A DNA stretch of 64,000 nt from contig NW_026262582.1 of assembly GCF_021869535.1 (NCBI RefSeq), positions 58,416,851 to 58,480,850 on the forward strand. Reading direction: 5' to 3'. The translations under genes and the position numbers were made by a program. The notes under the pieces are model-generated. The model was given only the letters and a program-made list of their open reading frames with translations, did no database searches and was not told where the DNA came from. Of the stretch, positions 36,006 to 48,585 are shown piece after piece (position 1 is the first letter of the stretch; each line of letters opens with the position of its first letter). This DNA comes from Mytilus californianus (lineage: Eukaryota > Mollusca > Bivalvia > Mytilida > Mytilidae).

Positions 36006-37016
36006 CTGTTAAAAGACTTGATATTAAGTATTTGTTTACTCTAAAGAACTTCTGGATAATTTTAAATCTCGGTCTTTTTCTGAAATTAGTTCTATCAAAA
36101 CTTTTGATTTTTTAACTTTGTATACCACCATTCCCCATGTAAAATTGAAAAACCGTCAAATAGAAATAATCCACAATGCTTTTCAACATAAAATGGTAGC
36201 ATACGCTATAAATGTATTACTTTGGAATACCATACGGCATATTTTGTTAATAGTGCACAAAGGGTAAAACATGCTATACACAGAGGAACAAGTGATCAGT
36301 ATGCTGGAGTTTCTTATTGACAACATATTTGTTGAATTTGGAGGTAAACTTTTTCAACAAATTTTCGGCATTCCTATGGGAACGAACTGTGCGCCTCTCC
36401 TTTCCGACCTCTTCTTATTTCTATATGAACCGGAGTTCCTTCAGTCTATTGTCAAAAACAAGAAGATCAAAGAAGCCAGGTTATTTAATTTCACTTTCAG
36501 ATATATTGATGGTGTTCTTTCCATTAACAATCCGAACTTTTCTGATTGGGTTCCATTAATATATCCCCCAGAACTAGAAATTAAAGAAACAACATACACG
36601 GCTTCCTCCGCCTCATTTTTAGACTTATGCCTCGAATTTGACATACACAGTCATCTCAGTACCAGAATCTATGACAAATGAGACGATTTTAATTTTGAAA
36701 TTATCAATTCCCCCCACCTTAGTAGCAATATACCAACTTCACCTGCATATGGGATATACATTTCCCAACTTATTCGGTATCCAAGAGCTTGCAGCTCCTA
36801 CTCAGACTTTGTAAAACGTCACCAGTGTCTGAGCAGAAAGTTGATGAACCAGGGGTATGTCAAAGAACGTCTCGTCCTTTTTCTAAACAAGTTCATCGGA
36901 AGGTATACCAAGACCTTGTTGATAAATATTCCGTATCAACTTCACAAATAATACACGAAGGTCTTGAAGTATATATTCTGCGTACTGACGTTGTTTATCA
37001 TCTTAATAACGTGTTA
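36006..37016 (+). pseudogene. Reverse transcriptase remnant
   Basis: RT-type order: T-F-D-F-L-T-L-Y-T-T-I-P (around 36100-36135), F-G-G-K-L-F-Q-Q, G-I-P-M-G-T-N-C-A-P-L-L (around 36370-36405), F-R-Y-I-D-G (the second catalytic Asp is replaced by Gly, near 36500-36520), A-S-F-L-D-L, then Y-D-K, stop, D-D-F-N-F, and I-S-Q-L-I-R-Y near 36760. There are in-frame stops near 36266 and 36679, and the 3' end is frameshifted. The copy is inactive. Confidence 0.7.
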
Positions 37017-37039
37017 TAGTATTCTTTTATTTGTCCTTA

Positions 37040-37245
37040 TTATATTACTTTTACTGTTAAGTCTGTTTTTTTTTTGTGATATCCATTTAACGTGACTTTG
37101 TACTTATGCATCCCGTCATACTTTGAATGACAAAATTATTTTATTTTATTAATATTACTTTTACTGTTAAGTCTGTTTTTTGTGATATCCATTTGACGTG
37201 ACTCTGTACTTATGTATCCCGTCATACTTTGAGCGACAAAATTAT
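37040..37245 (+). repeat. Tandem duplication downstream of the RT remnant, two copies of about 105 bp
   Basis: 'attacttttactgttaagtc' ... 'gtgatatccattt' ... 'cgtcatactttga' ... 'gacaaaattattttat' occurs twice. It probably belongs to the element's 3' UTR. Confidence 0.8.
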
Positions 37246-37499
37246 TTTATATCTACCTGTGTGACGTCAAACGCGCGATTCTACGCCAGTACTTAAAACC
37301 TTCCATCCTTTTTGGGTGGATTTTACATAGATAAATAAAATTGTATAATAAAAAAGCAAAATGTGAATGTCAAATTTGACGTATGCCTTTTTGTGCTTCT
37401 TTGTTACATTTGTTTGTTTTTATAGTGATTAAGATGATAACACAATGTTGACTGCTGTACCCCTATTTTTGACATTTTTACCAATTGTATTTGTTTGTT

Positions 37500-37700
37500 T
37501 GCATCGTTGTCAATATAATGGAATTTGATGCGACTGTCATACAAGTGAGAGGTTTAGCTAGCTATAAAACCAGGTTCAATCCACCATTTTCTACATAAGA
37601 AAATGCCTGTACCAAGTCAGGAATATGACAGTTGTTATCCATTCGTTTGATGTGTTTGAGCTTTTGATTTGCCATTTGATTATGAACTTTCCTTTTTGAA
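37500..37700 (+). repeat. Dispersed repeat 'gaggtttagctagctataaa'
   Basis: Includes 'caggttcaatccacc', 'agtcaggaatatgacagttg' and 'ttatccattcgttt'. A related copy lies at 39225-39480. Confidence 0.7.
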
Positions 37701-37924
37701 TTTTTCTCGGATCTCATATTTTTTGTGATTTTACTTTTTGCAAGTCAGACATCGTTTGTTTCCACAACCCTTGCAAGAGTCCGCTGACGAAGAGCCTAGT
37801 TTAAAGGATAAATCAACTCTCACCAGCAAGTCTTTAAGGCTTTTGGGCCTACGAAAAGCTAGTACTGGTGGCACGGGGAAGATCTTGGATAGTTTAGGAT
37901 GTTTTTTTTTCGATTAATGCTACA

Positions 37925-38090
37925 CAAGTGAAGTATGGAATCATATTTACAGATCTGTATTGCAAACCCACAGACATGACAAAAACATCAATATCTGTAT
38001 CCCCTGAGTTGTCATCCAAAACACTGCATCAAGAGCATTCCCTTCAGCCAGGCCATCAGAATACAGCGGGACAGCGGGCTACTACAAGTA
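37925..38090 (+). pseudogene. Fragment of a Penelope-like reverse transcriptase
   Basis: One frame reads T-D-L-Y-C-K-P-T-D. The next conserved piece, Q-Y-L...S-C-H-P-K-H and S-I-P-F-S-Q-A, is in another frame, so there is a frameshift at about 37985. These are the conserved blocks seen after the RT palm in Penelope-like elements. Only this short part survives. Confidence 0.55.
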
Positions 38091-38099
38091 GAACATATA

Positions 38100-40263
38100 T
38101 CAGTGACACAGATATTATATAATGGTCCAATATGATATAATGTTGGTTTTTATCAGAGAAAAAGGATTATCGGACAGAGTAGATTAATGTAATTTTCAAT
38201 GTTACTCATAATACGAAATAAAGGGGGGGAAAATCTCAACGAATTGATTAAGATTAAATGAGGATTGATGGTCCTTATAATGGAGTTGTCCTGCGATCAC
38301 AATATGTAAATAATCAAGGTACTATAGTATCGTTTAACAGGTCGTCATTTATCCCTTATAATCCGTTAACTGTCGGATAATCTCACCTATTCAAATAACA
38401 CGAACATTTTATCATCTTCGATTACATAATTTAACGAGAAATTTTGCTTTGGCTTACAACAATAATAGATATTAAACCGAGAAAAATCGCTTACTTTTTG
38501 TGAAAAATATAAGTCGAGAAAAGGTAAAATTTCCTTAGCCGCTTGGCTGGAATTTTTCGCACAGATATACCTCCTGAACATTATGTATTTCTCTAATTAC
38601 ACCGAATACCCAAATAAAAGAGCATTAAGCATTCTATATTTAATTCCATTATAATTTCGTTAAAACCGTCGCATCTAATAAAGTGCACAACTGATAAAAG
38701 CTAAAGGTCTCCGTGAATAGTAAAAACAAAATTTGGAAGAGAGGGGGGAAAGGCACATCATTGTATTGACATAAGTAGATGTGGTATGATTGCCAATGAG
38801 CATTTTTCCTTCTGCTTGGTTTTAATCAATTTTCGAAAAATTTCGACAGCAACGTTTCGTTTGTCGTAATCCTAATAAAAATTCCAAATCCTCTTAAAAC
38901 TTATCAAATCACCATGGACACCGTTGTCCACGGATATTTCTTGTATTTCTGTTCAAGCATGCATGTTTGCTGATCTCTTTCATATTTGTCATGTGTTTCT
39001 GTTATCTTGATTTCAAGGCCTCCTTCTGATTTGTATGTCAAGGTTTTTGATGCAGGTTTACATGTACTATGAACTACAAAAACGATGTTTGTTGGCCTCT
39101 TTGTAAGATTTATCCGTATGTTTGTTTGAATTTTTAAGTCAGTTTGTTTCATGTCTGCGATGTATGTTTACACAGTTTTGGCTGCTGGATCCCAATTATT
39201 GTCACGCTAACTAATTATGCCTGTCTGGGTTGCTCATCCAATTTCGTCAATATAACGGAAGTATAAACAACTGTCATATAGATTAGAGGTTTAACTAGCT
39301 ACAAAACCAGGATTAACCCACCCGGTTTTCTTCAGAAAATGCTGTGTCAAGTCAGGAATATAACAGTTGTTTTCCATTCGTTCCGTTGGTTGATATACAA
39401 TGTAGTCTAATGTTTGATTTTGTCAGGTTTTATGGACTTGCCTCCTTTTTGAATTTACCTAGGAGTACGGTATTTTTGTTAATACTTTTTGTCATATAGC
39501 TGCTCAAGTATGTTTAATATCTTTTTATACATCCATGAATAAAGCTTTCAATCTTTTTAGTTTTTATCATTCCTGAGAAACAAAAAAACAGAAAAGCTTC
39601 TCGTATGCACTAATTTTATAAAGAGTTATTTAAAAAAAAATATTGTTCTAATTTTATTTCATACTAAGTTTAATGTCATAATAAGTAATGAGGTTAATGC
39701 ATGTCTATCTAATCTATGGTCTTCTGTATTATTTCCAAGAAGTCGTCTTTCACACCAGTTCATCACACTTAAAATTAATGCAAACTTATTCAAGACTTTT
39801 GCCATAAAAAGAATATTCGAAGAAAATATCAAGCATCATCAGCAACTTCGCGGAAGATGCAAAGAACGTTTAAAAAACGCGGATCGGCATTTTGCATCTC
39901 AAATTCTAATAATTACAATTGAGATGTATGGCAATGGCAATGTTTAAGAGACAGTGGAACATTAGAAATGAATCGTCCAAGAAAATAAAAACAAAATAAA
40001 ATAAGATCAGATATTTTTTTCAGCTTACAAATGAAATATTACACTTTAATTAACATGTTTTGTCATTTTCTGTAGAACTTCGGCGAGAGGTTTTTCAAAT
40101 GAATTGTAACGCCAACATTATAACATCTAGTGTTTAATACTCAAATATTTGCCTGACAACCAAAAATAGATTATTGACCCGAAGTGGGCCCGACACGTTA
40201 TGTATTTTAAATAATGGCGAAACGTAATTTACCGTAAACTAGTTTCTGATAGTGTCGTAATAA
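38100..40263. other. Non-coding stretch with repeat copies
   Basis: Holds a short copy of the 'gtggtatgattgccaatgag' repeat (38772-38806) and a copy of the 37500 repeat (39225-39480). A minus-strand ORF at 38387-38581 is not supported by splice or family evidence. Confidence 0.5.
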
Positions 40264-40557
40264 TCATTGAACAAACAACGATTGCGCAATCGCAAACAAT
40301 ATATCGTCTGGTGTAAGAAAGTGATTATACTTAGGGTCAATATTCTGTCCAAACACATTGAATAGCTTCTGAATTAATCTCTTGGGAAAATACTTCGGTT
40401 GCTCAACTAGAAATATAATTCCTGTGTAACAGAAGTCTGGAAAATATAACACCCGTCTGAAAAAATTTGGTGTCGTAAACACCCGATAAGGATAAGGTGT
40501 GTTGTTATCTTTACCCGTCCTGGCACATTTAGCACTAATGAAAATGTTGACCTCATT
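40264..40557 (-). CDS. Terminal exon of an unrecognised gene
   Basis: On the minus strand an AG acceptor (cctaag) at 40558-40559 opens a frame of 97 codons ending TGA at 40264. It begins N-E-V-N-I-F-I-S-A-K and contains aromatic-rich stretches (V-L-Y-F-P-D-F-C-Y-T-G) and an acidic/hydrophobic end. The frame is closed by a stop 24 bp upstream of the acceptor, consistent with an exon boundary. Composition and third-base use look protein-like. No upstream exon was found to the right within the window, and I do not recognise the family. It may be an orphan exon or a pseudogene fragment. Confidence 0.4.
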   Translation of the reverse strand, partial: NEVNIFISAKCARTGKDNNTPYPYRVFTTPNFFRRVLYFPDFCYTGIIFLVEQPKYFPKRLIQKLFNVFGQNIDPKYNHFLTPDDILFAIAQSLFVQ

Positions 40558-40559
40558 CT

Positions 40560-41285
40560 TAGGTATTTGATTTGAAAGAATTTAAAAAATAAATCAAAGA
40601 CTGTATTGTCGGATAAATAAAAACATAAAAACTACGCGGCGAGTGAAAAATCGATTTAGGAAAAAAAAAAAAAAAAATGGCCAGCATAAAAACGGATCAG
40701 TTTTATCATTATTATATAGTGTTACATATGTTATCAATAAACTTTCATTTTAAAGCCTATTTTGTTTTATTGGGCATATTCTTTTTCTTAATACATTTTC
40801 AGGTGATAATACGTCACGCAGCGTCGTTAATTAATTGTTAAGTGTGATAATTTAAATTGATGTTTTATAACTCATTTACAAAATCAGTGCAGCTGCATGT
40901 GTGAAGCACCTGTTTAACGGTATCTTCTAACATTATACTTAATCGAAAAAAGCGCTTTTCGCCCATATGGGCCAATGTCTTACAAACACACATATATAAC
41001 AAACAATGAAAATAATCATATCTACTGAACACACAGTTGATTGAAACTTTTGGATAAGCTTCAATAAAACAGCAATCTAGAAACAAAAATAAACCGATTA
41101 ACGCATTTTAATGTCATTTGACGATCTCTTTCATAGATGACAGCATCTTTAAACAAAAAATTACGGGTTGAAAGGCTCGATGGTCTATACCGCAATCTTT
41201 ACGTGGTGTGTATCCAGTTAATATTTAAAAAAAAAACAGAAGTGAGAAGAACATTATTTTATGCAACTCACCAGTATATTTATAT
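40560..41285. other. Non-coding stretch, no gene seen
   Basis: AT-rich; poly-A at 40662-40678. A minus-strand ORF (40865-41086) has no further support. Confidence 0.45.
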
Positions 41286-41287
41286 AC

Positions 41288-41676
41288 GTATATTTGGTAT
41301 ATATACAAGACAAAGTGTAAACATACGCTCTGGTGTGCTTTTAAAAAATAGTATATATTTGGTATATATACAAGACATAGTGCAAACATACGCTCTGGTG
41401 TGCTTTTAAAAAATAGTATATATTTGGTATATATACAAGACATAGTGCAAACATACGCTCTGGTGTGCTTTTAAAAAATAGTATATATTTGGTATATATA
41501 CAAGACATAGTGCAAACATACGCTCTGGTGTGCTTTTAAAAAATAGTATATATTTGGTATATATACAAGACATAGTGCAAACATACGCTCTGGTGTGCTT
41601 TTAAAAAATAGTATATATTTGGTATATATACAAGACATAGTGCAAACATACGCTCTGGTGTGCTTTTAAAAAATAG
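41288..41676. repeat. Minisatellite, 65-bp unit, six copies
   Basis: Units begin 'gtatatatttggtatatata' at 41351, 41416, 41481, 41546 and 41611. A slightly variant first copy starts at 41288. The last five are identical as far as I can read, which points to very recent expansion or ongoing homogenisation. Confidence 0.93.
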
Positions 41677-41679
41677 TAA

Positions 41680-43225
41680 TCTTGTTCCCTCTTACAACGG
41701 TTAAGTTTAGAGGTATATTAATTCTCTATTTCGGTACATTTTTACTTCTTTTTTCGTCCATTTCGGTAAATAGACTAGCCCGTGGAGGGTCGCACATATA
41801 AACTTCTTCTAATTATGGGTTGTTCTGGTATGAACAAGAACACATTAGATAAAGTAAAAAAACTTAAATGATAAATAAATGTGACCTGTAAAACACACAA
41901 TAATGAAAAAAGAGGATTTCCCATGCCCAAAGCGCCTCTTTCTAGAAAGGTATAAAACATTTAGACTCTTATACCTTTTACCATAAATGGCGCCTCTAAA
42001 TTTTCAGCTTGGTGAATAATTCCAAAATCTCATTGATGATCATTAACTATCTGGTTTTACGTCGCCAAAATGTGTTTTTTTCTGTCCTGAACAATGTTTT
42101 TAATCGTTCTCTTAAGATATCATTACTGTTATATGTTGATGTAAACTTCCGATCTATTTAGTTGCTTGTTTTTTTTTTCCTTCTAATTATGCTCATTTGG
42201 TTTTGTTATTTTAATATTTCTTCGTCGCTTCGCTTTGTTTTGTTTTCATTTTGGATTTTTAACTTTTATTTTTTGCTTTCCAAACTGTTCGGTGAGTCTT
42301 GTGTAACTGATGAAGGTTATTCAAGAAATACGTCTAGTGTGTTCAGATGAAATCATATCAGACGTTTTTTGTTGAGTTTTTTTACTTACACTCAACTTCA
42401 GACTAAGAATTAAGGAAATACAAATTTTCAAAGTTTTTTTTATTATATTTCTCTTTCCTTTTATGCTTAAAATTCTATTCATTTCGAATTTAATCTGCCC
42501 CATATCTCACTTTCTCCATTGTATCCTTCAGCTGCAGGTGTGAGAAAGTTCTGCACTATATTGCACTCAGGGTTGTTTCAATTATTTATAAATAAAAAAG
42601 TACTAAAATCCCAACAGGGGATAGTTTTAATAAATACCTCCTTCAATGGAAAGACCTTGACATACTTAACCGAGAAAAATTTCGGATGTAACAAAATTGT
42701 ATTAAATCATCTGCCCTTCGTTGCACGCAAGTATCTTCTATGGAAATTAGGGTCATGGGTCAGGTTCGACTCATCGGTCAGTTTTTCATATTAAAAACTT
42801 GAAACCATTCATTTTCCACTTCACTTGTGCAAGGCCGGTGATTCAATTCAAGAATTATGTGACAGGTCAGGTTGACATGGTGATAATTGATACACGTTGA
42901 CTTTGTTCAATTTTCTAGTGCGTTTTCACATTGAATTGAATTCGTTTCTTTAAAATGTAGTCATTTTTTGAACAACAGAAAATTGAGGGTTGTCTGAATG
43001 CTTTAACAGATAATTATTGTGTACTTCAGAATCAAGAAGACAGATGATTATGATACGATGACAGATTGTCTGAGAAAGTTACATCACCAAAACCTACAAA
43101 ATAGTTTATGATTTTTTTTTATTTTCTTGACCAATATGGAAAAAATATGCAATTAGAATGATTATTAATTAGATGAACTTTTTTCAAAATATTATTTAGA
43201 AGCGAATAAGAAAATATAAAATCGG
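41680..43225. other. Non-coding stretch with a dispersed repeat fragment
   Basis: At 42235-42345 there is a copy of a family with 'ctgatgaaggttattcaaga' followed by 'aatacgtctagtgtg'. Relatives lie at 44205-44335 ('gattcgagcgtcactgttga') and 55525-55580 ('gagcgttcccgatgaaggt'). No exon recognised. Confidence 0.5.
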
Positions 43226-43234
43226 CGTTGGTCA

Positions 43235-43440
43235 GGATGCGTGGGTGAGGATCTTCTTTTTTATACATTCTTCAATTATTAAATAGGCCATTTTTCTCTA
43301 TTCTTTATATTTCAAAACCTCATTTTTCTGTTCTTTATACTTTGGTCCATCATTCTCTATTCTGTATTTGTTCGCCCAGTTTTCGCTGTTCATTTTTGGG
43401 GTCCATTATTCTCTATTTTGTAAATCACATCCATACTCTT
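43235..43440 (+). mobile_element. Copy of the 'tattctctattct' MITE family
   Basis: 'ggccatttttctctattctt', 'ctcatttttctgttcttt', 'ccattattctctatt'. The ends are altered relative to 21534-21746. Confidence 0.6.
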
Positions 43441-43444
43441 GTCG

Positions 43445-45070
43445 TTACAGGCAAACTATGTATAAAGACGGGAAAACTTTTCATAGCTCGAATGCTATTT
43501 CAATATAAGGCCACAGTTGTATTTATCTTCATTTTCCGTCCGTTTTCTAAGATAAAAAAGTTATCTGACGACCAAGAAGTAAGGATTTTTAAAGAGCCTA
43601 AATCATTATTTGCCTTTAGATAAAAACAATCTAGACCTATACTAATGATAGTTAGATGTTCTGATCATCTCTTAAGAATTTTGTTAAAGGCTGTGTTCTT
43701 AACTAAAAATGAAAAATTGTGAAAAGTGATACAATAAATTAAATTTTTCGCGGATCGTAATACGTGTAACTGAAAAAGTTACACCAAAAGTTACACCATT
43801 TGAAGGACAACTAATCAAGAAAATCTGTGTGTGTGAGTGTTTAACACCCAAAATCGTGTTATGTATCACCTATGTGCGATTTCACAACAAATTAACAATT
43901 AAAAGTTTTGGTGTTGTGCAACTCGCTTCTTCAATAAGTGTAGCATCCTTGTAAGATTTATATGGAGTATTGTAATAGAAAACTATTGACTTTCAGTGAA
44001 AAAATCCTTACATTACTGAAATTATATTTAACAACGCGTTTATAACTCTTTTCTGTATCAAACATAACATTTCTAATATAACAGTAAAACATATGATTGT
44101 ATCAACTGAATTATTCCAAATACAATAAAGGATTTTCTATACAGGAAAAAGTTAACCTAAGCTGTATTGGCAAAACTTTTGGAATTTTGGGTCCTCAATG
44201 CTCTTAAACTTTGTTCTTTTAACCTTTTAGTATTTTTGATTCGAGCGTCACTGTTGAGCCTTTTGTAGACAGAAAATGCGTCTAGCGTACACAATTATAA
44301 GCCTGGTATCTTTGATGAGTTTTTCACAGTAACAAATATCCAATCCCACCCAACTGAACACACACACACATCATACAACCATACAGACGCACAAAGAGAA
44401 CACATGTCTATAGAAAGGATATATATATATTTCATCAACAGCTAAATATGAAATATCACACTCTTCTGTTCGGCCGAAGTAAGAGAAGGTTCCAAACCAC
44501 GTGATAACTTACTTAACCTCATTTATCACCTTAATTAATCTCTAGGTAATAGTTAATTAAGATAAATAAATGATATGTCAGACTTATCCAATTGCCAAGG
44601 TCATCAGCGTAACATCCAAGGTTGTTGATTACGTCAGTATCATCCATTCACAACTGGGTCCCGATTACGTGAGAAAACGCCATTATCTGGTTCCGCCTTA
44701 TTAGCCAAAATGTACATTGTAACATTAAGGGTTAACTAGGGACAAGCATGATTCACCAGAATTTACCGTAGTTCCACAGGGAAATATACATTACAAGAAT
44801 TGTCTTATTTTAAGCATTAGCTCTATTGGATCCAGACTCCTCTGAGCAATGTGTTTGGGCTTTAGGTTTTACTTCAATGGTTCCGTGCACAAGATACGTA
44901 GGCTCCATACCCGAAAGAAAGTGAAGCCCGAGTTATCAAAGTAGGATTTGTTTTGGTAACATAGAAAGGAGCATTGAATTGTGTGATTTCAAAGCAAATG
45001 CATGTTTGCAAATAATTCTACAAAAATGATATGCTATAACGTTATTTGAATGACACATATAGACGAGGGG
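43445..45070. other. Non-coding stretch, no gene seen
   Basis: Contains the repeat fragment at 44205-44335. Otherwise nothing that I can name. Confidence 0.5.
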
Positions 45071-45104
45071 GGTCATAGACTTGTATACATATATAATATT
45101 TTAG

Positions 45105-45480
45105 GAAACGCGGTATAAATGCCAATGAGGCAACCATCCACAAGTGACCAAAGGATGAAGATGTAATTATAGGTCACCGTCCAGCTTTCAACAATTGACA
45201 AGCCCCATATCGTATAGTAGTCTATAAAAGACTCTGGCCTATAACCACTTGAAAAAAAAACAACATGCAACAGATATACCAAGGGGAATCGAGTCGATCG
45301 AAACTGACAACGCCATGTCGAAAAACGTAAGACGACAAACAAGTCTCAGTCACAAAACACAACATAGAAAACTAAAGTCTGAGCAACACAAACTCTACCA
45401 AAAACTTGGGTTAATCTCAGGTGATCCGGAACGGTAATCAGATCTTGCTCCACTAGTAGTACCAGTTGTGTTGCTCATAG
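45105..45480 (-). repeat. Composite of two dispersed repeats
   Basis: 45105-45235 carries 'gccaatgaggcaaccatcca' and 'aggtcaccgtccagctttca' of the Mytilus family. 45300-45480 is the RT-element 3' region in reverse ('actgacaacgccatg', 'aaactaaagtctgagcaaca', ending 'gtgttgctcat'). Confidence 0.65.
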
Positions 45481-45619
45481 TAAATACACATTTGGGTATG
45501 TCACAATCGAGGAAAAGAGAGCAAAATGTGAAACAATTCAAACAAGAAAAACCAAAGGCCTGATTTATGTTAAAAGAATAAACGAAAAAAAAATTGCAAA
45601 TAATAATCAACGACTAGAC

Positions 45620-47015
45620 CTGATTCATAAATAGTTGACTCTTACATGGATAACACAAATAGTTGACCTGTGCATGGTAAACATATATAATTGACTTGTT
45701 CATGGTCGACATATATATATATATATATATAGTTGACATTGTACATGGTTAACACATATAGTTGACCTGTACATGGTTAACATATATAGTTGAATTGTTC
45801 ATGGTTCACATATATATTTGACTTGTACATGATTAACATATATAGTTGACCTGTACATGGTTAACATATACAGTATAGTCGACTTTGTACATGGTTAACA
45901 TATATAGTTGACTATGTACTTGGTAAACATATATAGTTGACTTGACATACATAGTTAACTTTGTACATGGTTAACATATATAGTTGATTTGTACATGGTT
46001 AACATATATAGTTGACTTTGTACATGGTTAACATAAATAGTTGACTAAACATGATTAACATATATCTTTGAATTGTACATGATTAACACCTATAGTTGAC
46101 TTGTACATGGTTAACGGTTAACATATATAGTTGAATTGTTCATGGTTCACATGTATAGTTGACTTGTACATGATTAACACATATATTCGACTTTGTACAT
46201 GGTTAACATATATAGTTGACTATGTACTTGGTAAACATATATAGTTGACTTGACATACATAGTTGACTTGTACATGATTAACATATATAGTTGACTTGTT
46301 CATGGTTAATATATATAGTTGACATTGTACATGGTTAACATATATAGTTGACTTGAACATAGTTAACATTTATAGTTGACTTGTACATGGTTGACATATA
46401 TAGTTGACTTGTCATGGTTAACATATATAGTTTACTTTGTACATGGTTAACATATATAGTTGACTTTGCACACGGTTACATATATAGTTGATTTGTGCAT
46501 GGTTAACATATATAGTTGATTTGTACATGGTTAACATTTTTGTTGATTTGTACATGGTTAACATATATAGTTGATTTGTACATGTTAACATATTTAGTTG
46601 ATTTGTACATGGTTAACATATTTAGTTGATTTGTACATGGTAAACATATATAGTTGACATTGTACATGGTTAACATATATAGTTGATTTGTACATGGTTA
46701 ACATATTTAGTTGATTTGTACATGGTTAACATATATAGTTGACATTGTACATGGTTAACATATATAGTTGATTTGTACATGGTTAACATATTTAGTTGAT
46801 TTGTAAATGGTTAACATATATAGTTGACATTGTACATGGTTAACATATATAGTTGACTTTGTACATGGTTAACATATATAGTTGACTTTGTACATGGTTA
46901 ACATATATAGTTGATTTGTACATGGTTAACATATTTAGTTGATTTGTACATGGTTAACATATTTAGTTGACTTGTACATGGTTAACATATATAGTTGACT
47001 TTGTATACATGGTTA
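45620..47015. repeat. Minisatellite, about 28-bp unit, roughly 50 copies
   Basis: The unit is 'ttgtacatggttaaca' plus 'tatatagttgac' with many one-base variants. It contains the self-complementary words TGTACA, GTTAAC and ATATAT, so each copy can pair with its neighbours on either strand. Confidence 0.93.
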
Positions 47016-47172
47016 AAGCTATGATACAATCACAAACTTAATAATCTATATAATATAAAAATAAATAAGATGTGGTATCATTGCCATCGAGACAACTATC
47101 CACCAAAGTTCAAATGAAATGAATGACTGTTTAAAGAATTATTTCATAAAATTAGTTTGGTTCATTCGGAAT

Positions 47173-47292
47173 GGACAATCTCGGCGCAGAGTTCATATTC
47201 GTTCTGTACGTTTTCCGCAGTGCACAATATTCAGCGTAGTGTTCCGTAGTATGGAACTGAACGGATATGAACTCTTCGCCGGATATTGTCGA
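47173..47292. mobile_element. Fold-back sequence, about 120 bp
   Basis: 'cggcgcagagttcatattcg' at 47182 is complementary, with a few mismatches, to 'cggatatgaactcttcgccg' ending at 47281. Pairing extends outward through gacaat/attgtc. Confidence 0.7.
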
Positions 47293-47299
47293 TTGGATT

Positions 47300-48575
47300 A
47301 AAAAATCCAATGGATTTTGACTTTAAATCTACCCATATATTTGATGAGTTTTTTTTAAGATACAGATCCCCGTTCGTATAACCCGTATTTTCTCTAGCTA
47401 GGTACTCTTGATTCCACGAGTGAAGCAAAAAGTATTAAAACGTTTGAGAGTATGTTCATATTCAATCAAATTAATTAAAGCTGATTTGCTTCATGTATGT
47501 AACACAAAAATATTAGGTCCTTTTTTTTAATATAGTTTTCTAATGTATAGTTTGGTTGTTTATAGTTTTATAATCAACAGTTTTGAATGTGTTTTGCTGT
47601 CTTGACATATAGCTGAGTTTTAGTATGTCATGTTATGAATACTGCAAGAAGCTCTCAAAAGAATAAGCGTTTAAAGAAGGACAACTCTATATAGTTTTAT
47701 ATTATGGTCGCAAGAATCTATCAAAAGGTACCAGTATTGTATTTCAACTCCAGTTGCCGGTGCATGGAGTGAAATAAAAAAATTTCCATTTATTCTGAAT
47801 TTTTTTTTGGACTCAACATTTCTGTTTGTTTAAAAGTTTATGCAGAATTGAAATTTGAATTTATCTATTAACTTTAAAGATGTTAAAAAAGTGTTGCATC
47901 TTTTTTTGGGATATCAAACCAGGCGCACGAAGGATGTCATGTTCATATAGCTGAGTTTTATGTTATGGTCATGTTATCAAAATTGCAAAAATCTCTCGAA
48001 AGGATAACAGTTTAAAGAAGGACAACTCTGTATAGTTGAGTTTAGCTCTTAAATCTCTCATTTAAAGAAGGACAACTCTACAAAAACAAATTGAACGTTG
48101 ACAAACAGTTCAAGTATCTAGTCAGGTTCCATGCGTAAATATTCAGTTTGCCGTTGGAATATACCAAAATGTCAAGTTTGTCAAAACCGTACGGGAACCA
48201 GACTATATTGCCCGCTACTTTTTCTGAAAGTAAGCTTGGAGGAGTTTTTTTGGGTACAAAGTAGCTTGACAAATAATGAAGGACGAGTACATGTATCTTT
48301 CTTTTTACATTTCGAAATTAACATTCTTAAAAGTTAAAAAAAAAGCTTATTTTTAATGTTTCATAAATTAAAGAATGCAATTAAAAGATTAAACTGATAT
48401 ATATATAGATACAATCACATATATTCTCAACACTATTATCATATTTCAGGTAAAAAAAAGATTGATGCATTTTTAAAACAGTCAATAGAACTGAGGACAG
48501 GTGACTCTTGACATATTTTACTTAAAAAGTATATTGAAGTTGTTTTTGTTTATGATGGATCACATGCTTGAGTTG
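47300..48575. other. Non-coding stretch with a short diverged direct repeat
   Basis: 'gtttaaagaaggacaactct' recurs at 47669, 48011 and (as tttaaagaagg) 48061, with 'atatagctgagttttag/atgt' nearby. An old tandem structure of about 340 bp is likely. No gene recognised. Confidence 0.5.
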
Positions 48576-48585
48576 TATAGGAGGG

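Noticed and set aside
36317..36644. Alternative-frame ORFs on both strands over the RT remnant
   Set aside because: The frame at 36271-36681 carries the conserved RT motifs; the others are shadows.
38387..38581. Minus-strand ORF of 64 codons beginning M-F-R-R-Y
   Set aside because: Ends in a stop just before a donor-like GTGAGA, no acceptor or homologous family; insufficient support.
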